Assembly (NCBI RefSeq): GCF_900142895.1
Contig: NZ_LT670847.1
Location: 2,666,001 to 2,730,000 of the forward strand
Source: Vreelandella subglaciescola
GTDB taxonomy: Bacteria > Pseudomonadota > Gammaproteobacteria > Pseudomonadales > Halomonadaceae
Direction: 5' to 3'
Length of the DNA stretch: 64,000 nucleotides
Both the position numbers and the translations under genes were made by a program. The notes beneath the pieces were generated by a model that saw nothing but the letters and a program-made list of their open reading frames with translations, had not been told where the DNA came from and searched no databases. Positions 55,194 through 62,497 of this stretch are shown here, one piece after another (position 1 is the first letter of the stretch; each line of letters starts with the position of its first letter).

Positions 55194-55509
55194 GTTTCAG
55201 TTCCTTGACGTTTGCGAACACAGTTAACACGCTATTTGCGTAATCAAGGACAGCTTCAACCTGTTCTTTACCCTTACGTGCCGATTAACCGCTAGCGTGT
55301 CGTTAATTATCACGCTAACAGACGTTGATCGGTAACATGGTAACGGCAGTGCTTTATCCGCCAGGCGGCCAAGTATGCTTGCAGAGCTTTAATGTATTCT
55401 TAAAAAGAATAAGAAAGCAAAAGATTAGCCTGCTTGGCTATAACAGGGGTTGTATTATATGCTGCCGCCCTCAAATAGCCGCCACGCTCGCTTACCCACG
55501 GTGATTGAT

Positions 55510-56778
55510 ATGCACTGGATCTGGAAAAAATACGCTGATACCTCGCTTATTCTGCGCGTCACGATTGCGCTGGTCGCGGGCGTTGCCGTGGGGCTTGTGG
55601 GCAGCGAGGCCGTGGTCGGCTGGCTGTCACCATTGGGCGATCTGCTGTTGCGGCTGCTGACATTTCTGATCGTGCCTATCGTGTTGTTTACGCTGATGGT
55701 GGGCATCAACCAGTCGCGGGAGGGCAGCGTTGGCCGCGTAGGGCGCAAGGTGTTTGTTTATTATCTGGCAAGCTCGGCGCTGGCGATTATGGTCGGCCTG
55801 GCGGTGGCCACGCTGTTCAACCCCGGCAGCGGCATGACGCTGGACGACAGCGCGAGCTTCTCGGTGCCGGAAAACCCGGGGTTGGTGGATGTGCTGCTTA
55901 ACATTGTGCCGGGCAATATTCTGCAGGCGTTTGTCGATCTCAACATGCTGGGCATCATCTTCACCGCGCTGGTGTTCGGCGTTGCGCTGCTGAAGCTGCG
56001 CGAGTCCGGCAGCGAGCGTCAGGCCGCGATCGGCGAGCGGCTGTACGAGGTGCTTGAAGCGCTCAATGAAGTAACGCTCAAGGTTATGGCCGGGGTGCTG
56101 CACTATGTGCCCATCGGCGTGTTTGCCATTGTCGCGAGTACCGTCAGCCGTCAGGGCATGGGCACGCTGTTATCGCTGGGCGATATGGTGCTGGTGCTGT
56201 ATGTCGCGCTGGGTATGCAGCTGCTGCTTTACTGCGGCGCCATGCGGCTGTTTGGCGTCAGGCTTGGCGCGTTCTTCCGCGAGGCGCGCACGCCCATGGC
56301 GACGGCGTTTGCCACTCAAAGCAGTTCCGGCACGCTGCCGCTGACCATCAACGCTGCGCACCGGTTGGGCATTCCCAAGACGATTTACGGCTTCAGCCTG
56401 CCGCTGGGCGCGACGCTCAATATGGACGGCGCGGCCATCCGTATCGCCATTTCTGCGGTGTTTGCCGCCAACGTCATCGGCGCGCCGCTGGACTTCATGA
56501 GCATGGTGCAGATCGTGCTGATCGGTACGCTGGTCTCGGTGGGTACCGCCGGGGTGCCCGGCGCGGGTATTATCATGATCGCCACGGTGTTTGCCCAGGT
56601 GGGGTTGCCGATTGAAACCGTGGCGCTGCTCACCGCGATTGATGCGCTGGTGGGCATGGGCTGCACCGCGCTGAACGTCACCGGTGATCTGGTCGGTACC
56701 TCGATCATTGCCCGCAGCGAAGGCCGCAAGCTGGCCGAGCAGCCTGCGCAGGAAACGACCTGCGGGGCAGAAAGCTGA
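55510..56778 (+). CDS. Dicarboxylate/amino acid:cation symporter (DAACS family)
   Basis: The protein has 422 residues from ATG 55510 (MHWIWKKYADTSLILRVTIA); two earlier in-frame ATGs are possible. Family landmarks are all present: FLIVPIVLFTLMVGI early, the re-entrant loop ATQSSSGTLPLTINAA, NMDGAAIRIAISAVFAA with the sodium/substrate-site NMDG, GTAGVPGAGIIMIATVF, and late TAIDALVGMGCTALNVTGDL. It should take up a dicarboxylate or acidic/neutral amino acid with sodium or protons. The substrate is not predictable here. The Asp in the final NVTGD is conserved. Confidence 0.9.
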   Translation: MHWIWKKYADTSLILRVTIALVAGVAVGLVGSEAVVGWLSPLGDLLLRLLTFLIVPIVLFTLMVGINQSREGSVGRVGRKVFVYYLASSALAIMVGLAVATLFNPGSGMTLDDSASFSVPENPGLVDVLLNIVPGNILQAFVDLNMLGIIFTALVFGVALLKLRESGSERQAAIGERLYEVLEALNEVTLKVMAGVLHYVPIGVFAIVASTVSRQGMGTLLSLGDMVLVLYVALGMQLLLYCGAMRLFGVRLGAFFREARTPMATAFATQSSSGTLPLTINAAHRLGIPKTIYGFSLPLGATLNMDGAAIRIAISAVFAANVIGAPLDFMSMVQIVLIGTLVSVGTAGVPGAGIIMIATVFAQVGLPIETVALLTAIDALVGMGCTALNVTGDLVGTSIIARSEGRKLAEQPAQETTCGAES

Positions 56779-56821
56779 TAACGGCTGTGAGCCGGTTTTA
56801 TCCACGCAAGGAGAGACACCC

Positions 56822-57301
56822 ATGATTGCGGATCACGAGCGGACGTATCTTGAACGTAGCGTGGCGCTTGCCAGAGAGGCATTGGCGGCCGGCGATGAGC
56901 CGTTTGGCAGCGTGCTGGTCAGTGCGGATGGAAAAGTGCTGATGGAAGATCGCAATCGCATTGCCGGGGGAAACGCCACGCGCCATCCGGAAATTGCGCT
57001 GGCCTACTGGGCGGTGGAGAACCTGACGCCCGAAGAGCGGGCTGCTGCCACCGTTTATACCTCCGGCGAGCACTGCCCGATGTGCGCGGCGGCTCACGGC
57101 TGGGTGGGGCTCGGGCGTATTGTTTACGTCAGTTCATCCCGTCAGCTGGGCGAGTGGCTAAGCGCCATGAATGTGTCGCCCGCGCCGGTAGCGACGCTGC
57201 CCATCGAGCAGATTGTACCCGGCCTTGCAGTAGACGGCCCCGTGCCTGACATGGCCGCTACCATGCAGGCCTTGCACCGTGAGTACCATCACAAGGCTTG
57301 A
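56822..57301 (+). CDS. Nucleoside/guanine deaminase-like protein (CDA superfamily)
   Basis: The protein has 159 residues. The zinc site is complete: His55 and Glu57 in TRHPEIAL, and Cys85 and Cys88 in GEHCPMCAAA. The EPFGSVLVSADGKVL strand and the C-terminal tail fit the guanine deaminase/tRNA-adenosine-deaminase-like group. A GGAGA ribosome-binding site precedes the ATG. It follows the symporter by 43 bp, so uptake and deamination of a nucleobase-related compound are possible but unproven. TadA function is unlikely because the characteristic RNA-binding C-terminus is absent. Confidence 0.82.
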   Translation: MIADHERTYLERSVALAREALAAGDEPFGSVLVSADGKVLMEDRNRIAGGNATRHPEIALAYWAVENLTPEERAAATVYTSGEHCPMCAAAHGWVGLGRIVYVSSSRQLGEWLSAMNVSPAPVATLPIEQIVPGLAVDGPVPDMAATMQALHREYHHKA

Positions 57302-57303
57302 AA

Positions 57304-57329
57304 GCAGGGCGGCGTTAGCGCCGTCCTGC
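57304..57329. terminator. Hairpin between convergent deaminase and RlpA-like genes
   Basis: GCAGGGCGGCG (57304-57314) pairs with CGCCGTCCTGC (57319-57329) around TTAG, with one mismatch. Only short T-runs flank it. It could terminate either gene. Confidence 0.55.
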
Positions 57330-57332
57330 CGC

Positions 57333-57785
57333 CTACTCGATCACCGTTACCATTACCGAGGCGACGCCGCGTTTGATAATACCCAGCTTGCGCGCGGCGC
57401 GTTTGGACAGGTCGATAATGCGCCCGCGTATGTAAGGGCCGCGGTCGTTAATCACTACCTTGACGGTTTGTCCGGTCGCCGGGCGCGTAACCAGCACTTC
57501 GGTGCCCATCGGCAGGCTGGGGTGCGCGGCGGTCAGCGCCTGCTGGTCAAAGGGCGTGCCGCTGGCCGTTAGCGCGCCCTGAAAGCGGTCGCTGTAATAA
57601 GACGCCTCGCCTTGTTGCCCCTGAGGCGTGGCGTCGGCCAGTGCAGGGCCTGGTGCTAGCACGCTGGCAGCGACTACCGCGCAGGCCAGCAGGCCGGCGT
57701 AAAGCAGTGCGGCGAAACGCGGGCGATAATCAAGTCGCGACGCGGCGGGGCGTGGCAACGTAAAAGAGCAAGCGGCCATCGGCAT
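57333..57785 (-). CDS. RlpA-like septal ring protein/double-psi beta-barrel domain
   Basis: This 150-residue protein has a Sec signal peptide ending at ALA near residue 50. The mature part is a double-psi beta-barrel: GEASYYSDRFQGALTASGTPF, AAHPSLPMGTEVLVTRPATG and INDRGPYIRGRIIDLSKRAA with the catalytic Asp and the DRGP motif of RlpA lytic transglycosylases. It lacks a lipobox and a SPOR domain, so it is a minimal RlpA-family protein. Septal peptidoglycan action is inferred from the family. It is convergent with the deaminase gene. Confidence 0.85.
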   Translation of the reverse strand: MPMAACSFTLPRPAASRLDYRPRFAALLYAGLLACAVVAASVLAPGPALADATPQGQQGEASYYSDRFQGALTASGTPFDQQALTAAHPSLPMGTEVLVTRPATGQTVKVVINDRGPYIRGRIIDLSKRAARKLGIIKRGVASVMVTVIE

Positions 57786-57880
57786 ACCTCCTGGTTATCA
57801 CCTTGTTGGCTTTTGGGGTGCGCAGGCGCTCAAGGATAAATGGCCCTCCAGATTATCGCCTCGCGTGCGGGCAGGCAACC

Positions 57881-59680
57881 TCAGGCGCGGCCGGGTTGCC
57901 GGTCAAAACCACGAGGTTTGGCGGCATACATCCCCCCGTCGGCTTCTTTCAGCAGGTCTTCCAGGTCGACGTTGTCATGGTCTGATACGCGATAAACGCT
58001 GGTGCCAATGCTGGCGCCAACGCTGACTTGCTGGCCATTCGGCAGTTTGATGGGCTGGCGGACGGCCTGGCCGATCCGCGTGCGCATCTCGTTGAGTGAT
58101 GCCGGTGGCTCGCCCATGTTTTCCAGCAGCATGATGAATTCATCGCCGCCAAAGCGGGCGCAATGGTCGCCCGGCCGGGTTAGGTGCTGCAGCCGGTTGG
58201 CAATTTGTCTGAGTACAAAATCTCCCGCCGCGTGGCCGTGTTCATCGTTGATCGGTTTGAAGCGATCCAGATCCAGCATAAACAGCGCCAGCGGGCGATG
58301 TGTCTTGGCACTGCGTGCCAGGGCTTCACGCGCACACTTTTCCAGCCCGTTGCGGTTCAAAAGCCTCGTCAGCATATCGTGATGAGCCATGCGCTCAAGC
58401 GCGGCAGTGCGCACGGCGACCTGACGCTCAAGCACCGCCTCCTGAGTTTTCAGCGTGGTCATGACGTCGGCCTGGGCCTTTTCGGTTTGCCGCTTGAGCT
58501 GGTAAAAGCGCGACGCCAGTGCCAGCGCAAACAGCAGCATCTCAAGCGCCGAGCCGATCTGAATGCCGTGCAGCGTGACAAAGTTGGCAGGCAGCACCCC
58601 CTGATTGCGCAGTGCGAAGACGCAGGCACCTATCAGCAGCAGGGACCAGCCCAGCATGAAAACGCGTGCGCCGGGAAAGCACCGCAGGCTGCCGTAAGCC
58701 GCGCAGGCCAGCAGCAGCAGGCAGGTGGTCAGCCCGGTGGCCTCCATCAGCCGCAGCGCGGGTTGAGTCGGCAGCACAAGGGTCGCGACGAGGGCCACCC
58801 AGCAAACGCTGCGCCAACGTGCCAGCATTCGGTGCCAGCGCGGGGAGTAAAGGCAGGTATTAAGAAAGCTCTGGGCAAAGCGTGTGGCCATGGCGGAGGC
58901 CAGCACAAAGCCGGCGGCCACCAGCCGGGCGGCCTCGTCGGCAAGGGCATTCCAGAAGATCAGCGTGCCCATGCCGTTAAAGGCCAGAATGGCCAGGGTA
59001 AAACTGAACAAAAACAGCGAGTAGTGTAAAAAAACCTGTTCTTTCAGGCCGATAAACAGCATCAAATGATAGATGCCCAGCGCTATCAGTACGCCGAAGT
59101 AGGACGCAAGCCAGAAGGTAGCGCGATCGTTACGGGTATAAAATGCCTCGGGCGTCATCAGCCGGTAGCTGAGCACCTTGCTGCCCGCAGTCTCTACGCG
59201 GGTATACAGCGTCACCTGTTCCTGCGCGGCAAGCGTCAAGGGAAACGCCGCCTGACGGCGCCCCAGCGCACGGTTTTCAACCGGCATGGTGCTGCCGCTT
59301 TCAAACCGCTGACTGGCCGTTTTGCCCACGCGATACAGCGTGACGTGATCCAGAAACGGAAACTCGAACATCACCATCCATTGCTGGGTGCGGCCCGTGG
59401 TGTTGGTCAGTTCGGTACGCAGCCACGTTGGTGCAGTCGTGTAGCCGAAGTTGAGATCGTCAGACCGGCGAACGGCGGTGAACGCCGAGCCATTCTGGCG
59501 GATGTCGGCGAGTGTCAGCTCCCCGCTGGTGTCGTGGTAATAAGCGGTATACGTATCCAGCACGTAGTCCGGCGTGGCAACGCTTGGCTGCAGTGCCTCG
59601 GCGTGGGCTGAAAGCACCAGAAAGCACTGGCACAAGGCAATCAGGCAAAGTGCCAGATGCCTGACCCGTTTAAATGCCAT
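57881..59680 (-). CDS. Membrane-bound diguanylate cyclase (7TMR-DISM plus GGDEF)
   Basis: The protein has 599 residues with four parts in order. A signal peptide ends at AHA (about residue 27). A periplasmic beta-rich sensor domain spans about residues 40-180 (7TMR-DISMED2-like). Seven membrane helices span about residues 190-400. A short coiled coil then leads into a GGDEF domain with HDMLTRLLNRNGLEK, LDLDRFKPINDEHGH and an intact RFGGDEFIMLL. It should make cyclic-di-GMP in response to an extracellular signal. An RxxD inhibitory site is not obvious. The upstream region carries a 14-bp tandem repeat. Confidence 0.92.
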   Translation of the reverse strand: MAFKRVRHLALCLIALCQCFLVLSAHAEALQPSVATPDYVLDTYTAYYHDTSGELTLADIRQNGSAFTAVRRSDDLNFGYTTAPTWLRTELTNTTGRTQQWMVMFEFPFLDHVTLYRVGKTASQRFESGSTMPVENRALGRRQAAFPLTLAAQEQVTLYTRVETAGSKVLSYRLMTPEAFYTRNDRATFWLASYFGVLIALGIYHLMLFIGLKEQVFLHYSLFLFSFTLAILAFNGMGTLIFWNALADEAARLVAAGFVLASAMATRFAQSFLNTCLYSPRWHRMLARWRSVCWVALVATLVLPTQPALRLMEATGLTTCLLLLACAAYGSLRCFPGARVFMLGWSLLLIGACVFALRNQGVLPANFVTLHGIQIGSALEMLLFALALASRFYQLKRQTEKAQADVMTTLKTQEAVLERQVAVRTAALERMAHHDMLTRLLNRNGLEKCAREALARSAKTHRPLALFMLDLDRFKPINDEHGHAAGDFVLRQIANRLQHLTRPGDHCARFGGDEFIMLLENMGEPPASLNEMRTRIGQAVRQPIKLPNGQQVSVGASIGTSVYRVSDHDNVDLEDLLKEADGGMYAAKPRGFDRQPGRA

Positions 59681-60018
59681 GGCCTGGAGGAATCAGTAGC
59701 AAGCGGGAAATGACACACGAGCGCAGCATGGGAGTGCTCCCTTATTGTTATTATAACCGGGAGCTTTTACGCCCCCTTAGTTGTTGTGAATCTGTTGTTG
59801 TGAAGCTGTTGTTGTGAAGCTGTTGTTGTGAAGCTGTTGTTGTGAAGCTGTTGTTGTGATCCCTTTTCGTACTTTCTGCCTTTTGGGCTAACGGCAATGC
59901 CCTGATCCCCAGCATAGCGGCGATATCAGGGTTGTACCCATTAGCTTTGACTATAGTACGGCGCTTTTCGTGCAGGGCGAGCGGCCGCGCTAAGCCTTAT
60001 ACACTAGCCGTGGCGGTT
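59681..60018. other. Non-coding region upstream of the diguanylate cyclase gene
   Basis: About 340 bp without a gene. It contains the 14-bp tandem repeat (59781-59861) and the cyclase promoter region. The 3' end of ltaE lies at the other side. No promoter could be assigned with confidence. Confidence 0.6.
59781..59861. repeat. 14-bp tandem repeat (about six copies)
   Basis: The unit CTGTTGTTGTGAAG is perfect in four adjacent copies from 59792 to 59847, with a shortened copy before (59781-59791) and a last copy changed at its end (59848-59861). On the cyclase strand the unit reads CTTCACAACAACAG. The near-perfect copies suggest recent slippage and copy-number variation. Confidence 0.9.
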
Positions 60019-61029
60019 TTAGTCGTGATGATTAAAGTACGCCTGCATCACGGCAATCACCTTGTCGATATCCGCATCGCGAATGTCGCGGTGGGTGACC
60101 AGCCGGGCGCTGTGGAGTAAATCAATCAGGATGTCGTGCTCGCCAAGCCAGGCGGCCAGCGGCGCTGCGTGGCGCTGTGGGAAGTCGGCAAAGACCATGT
60201 TGGTGGCTTGCGATGTCACCGTGACGCCGGGCAGGTTGGCAAGGCCGCGAGCCAGCGTCTTGGCGCGGCGGTGGTCGTCGGCCAGGCTGGGCAGGTGGTG
60301 TTCCAACGCGTGCCAGCAGGCGGCCGCAATAATGCCTGACTGGCGCATGCCGCCGCCGGTTACCTTGCGCCAGCGGCGCGCGCGCTCGATCAGTTCCCGT
60401 GACCCCACCAGCACCGAGCCGATGGGCGCGCCGAGGCCCTTGGAGAAGCACAGCGACACGCTGTCAAAAGGCTGGCACAGCGCGCGCAGCGGCGTGTCGG
60501 TGGCGGCCGCGGCGTTGAACAGCCGCGCACCGTCAAGGTGGGTGGCAAGGCCGTATTCACGGGCCAGCGCGGTGGCTTCCTGGGTATAAGCGTGAGGCAG
60601 CACCTTGCCGCCGATGGTGTTTTCCAGCGCGAGTAGCCGGGTGCGGGCAAAGTGGAAATCATCGGCCTTGACCGCCGCGCGGATCTTCTCCAGCGGCAAA
60701 CTGCCATCGGCGGCGTTTTCCACCGGCTGGGGCTGAATGCTGCCCAGCACTGCGGCGCCGCCGCCCTCATAGCAGTAGGTATGCGCCTGCTGACCCACGA
60801 TATATTCGTCGCCGCGCTGGCAGTGCGCCATCAGCGCCACCAGATTGCTCTGGGTGCCGCTGGGAAACAGCAGTGCAGCCTGCTTGCCGGTTTGTTCGGC
60901 GACTGCCTGTTCAAAGGCATTGACCGTCGGGTCATCCCCCCAGACGTCGTCGCCCACCGGGGCTGCGCACATGGCTTCATACATGGCCGGCGTGGGGCGG
61001 GTAACGGTGTCGCTGCGCAGATCAATCAT
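60019..61029 (-). CDS. ltaE: Low-specificity L-threonine aldolase
   Basis: The protein has 336 residues from ATG 61029 (MIDLRSDTVTRPTPAMYEAM), the family start; the frame is open 40 codons upstream. It splits L-threonine or L-allo-threonine to glycine and acetaldehyde using PLP. Visible motifs are VGDDVWGDDPTVNAFEQAVA, FPSGTQSNLVALMAH, ENTIGGKVLP, HLDGARLFNAAAAT and SVSLCFSKGLGAPIGS with the PLP-binding Lys. It is divergent from the siderophore receptor remnant. Confidence 0.93.
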   Translation of the reverse strand: MIDLRSDTVTRPTPAMYEAMCAAPVGDDVWGDDPTVNAFEQAVAEQTGKQAALLFPSGTQSNLVALMAHCQRGDEYIVGQQAHTYCYEGGGAAVLGSIQPQPVENAADGSLPLEKIRAAVKADDFHFARTRLLALENTIGGKVLPHAYTQEATALAREYGLATHLDGARLFNAAAATDTPLRALCQPFDSVSLCFSKGLGAPIGSVLVGSRELIERARRWRKVTGGGMRQSGIIAAACWHALEHHLPSLADDHRRAKTLARGLANLPGVTVTSQATNMVFADFPQRHAAPLAAWLGEHDILIDLLHSARLVTHRDIRDADIDKVIAVMQAYFNHHD

Positions 61030-61168
61030 GGTGGTGCTCCGGGATGAGGGATGGCGTGCCGCATAGGGGTAAAACAAACGCGGAGAAAAAACAGTCGGGG
61101 TAAGGCGGCAGGCTTCCATGGTGTTCGTCTGTGATGGCGGGATCAACAAGAATAATTGTGAAAGAAAG

Positions 61169-61183
61169 TGCTAACGATTATCA
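61169..61183 (+). promoter_or_regulatory. Fur box upstream of the TonB receptor
   Basis: TGCTAACGATTATCA matches 13 of 15 positions of the 7-1-7 Fur consensus TGATAATGATTATCA, with a perfect right half. It lies about 80 bp before the receptor ATG and in the divergent region with ltaE. Confidence 0.65.
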
Positions 61184-61263
61184 TCTCGTTTTGCCAGGCG
61201 GTCATCCCGCCCGAATGGCCCATTGTTGCCTGCCAGCCGCTCTTCCCATTCCGAGATTTGCCC

Positions 61264-62497
61264 ATGTTTTATCTGTCTTCAATCATTTTTCCCTGTGTGC
61301 CACAGGCGTCTGCCTTGCGCACCACGTTTGGATGGCCGCTGGGTGCTGTCTTGCTGAGCATGCCGCTGACCGCGCTTGCCCAGAACGACGCGACCGGCAC
61401 CGATACGCTGGTGGTAGTCGGCACGGCACTGAAAGTTGCCACGCCGCTGGTGGAAACCCCGCGTCCGGTCTCCATTGTGGCGCATGAAGAACTGGAAGAG
61501 CGCAATGTCCAGCGCCTGGACGAGACGTTCCGCTACCGTGCCGGCGTGCTCTCGGGCCATTATGGCGCCGACAACGATACCGACTGGTTCAAGGTGCGCG
61601 GCTTTGATCAGTCGACCTATCAGGATGGTCTGCGGCTGTATCGCGCCGGCTACTATCAGTGGCTGCCTGAACCGTACGGGCTGGACCGCGTTGAGGTGTT
61701 CAAGGGGCCGGCGTCGATTCTCTATGGAGAGGCGCCGTCGGGCGGATTGATCAACGCCGTGAGCAAGCGGCCGACGGCAGAGCCGCGGGGCGAGGTGACC
61801 CTTCAGGCCGGCAACCGGCAGCATCGCCAACTCGGCGTTGATACCTCCGGGCCGCTGACCGAGAGCGGTGACGTGCGTTACCGCATGGTGGGCATGGCCA
61901 AGGAGCGCGACGGCGATCTCGATAACACCAAAAACGAGCGTTACTACTTCGCCCCCAGTCTGGCGGTAGACGTCAGCGATGACACCAGCGTCACGTTTCT
62001 GGCCAGCATCCAGAAGGATGACGGCGTGCCGACCAATCCCTTCAAGCTGACGTACGGCACGGTGGAAGATACGCCGTTTGGCAAGGTCGACCCGCAGACC
62101 AGCTATGGGGAGCCGGGCTACGACACCAACGAACGCACCCAGGCGTCGATCGGTTATGAACTCGGCCACCAGATCAATGACACCTGGCGCTTTGAGCAGA
62201 GCCTGCGCTATAGCCATCTGGATCTTGAGCTGCGTAGCACCTATGTGCTGGCGCAGCTGGATGAGCGCACGGCCGGCCGGGGGCTGGTGTATCGCGATGG
62301 TGAGATCGATAGCTGGACAATGGATAATCGCCTGATCGGCAAGTGGTACACCGAGCGCACCGAGAACACCCTGTTGCTCGGCGTTGGCTATCAGGATCTC
62401 GGTCTCGAAGGCCAGGAGGCCGACCCCTATCCTTTTGGCGCGCCGATCGACATCTTTGATCCCGAATACGGCCACTACACGCCGGTGACGGCGGAAC
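61264..62497 (+). pseudogene. TonB-dependent siderophore receptor, truncated by IS66
   Basis: About 411 native codons remain of a receptor normally near 700. The signal peptide ends at ALA near residue 39. The plug domain is present: TLVVVGTALKVATPLVETPR, LEERNVQRLDETFRYRAGVL, VRGFDQSTYQDGLRL, VEVFKGPASILYGEAPSGGLIN. Several barrel strands follow. At 62498 an IS66 end begins, and the frame runs on for 45 foreign codons. The rest of the gene should lie beyond the IS, outside the window. A FhuA/FpvA-type ferric siderophore receptor is the likely original function. Confidence 0.88.

Larger units (their letters stand above)
55077..55509. other. Divergent control region between the APE operon and the symporter gene
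   Basis: It holds the APE leader repeats and promoter, and two inverted repeats nearer the symporter. TAGCGTG (55293-55299) pairs with CACGCTA (55311-55317) around 11 bp. A perfect palindrome, TATTCTT-AAA-AAGAATA, lies at 55395-55411. Both look like operators, but no regulator gene is adjacent. No open frame worth calling was seen. Confidence 0.55.

Noticed and set aside
54702..55208. 168-residue plus-strand frame antisense to the first APE gene
   Set aside because: It opposes the chain-length-factor gene, and its Phe-rich end is the 12-bp repeat read in another frame.
59781..59861. CRISPR array
   Set aside because: Units are directly adjacent with no unique spacers and are only 14 bp, so this is a minisatellite.
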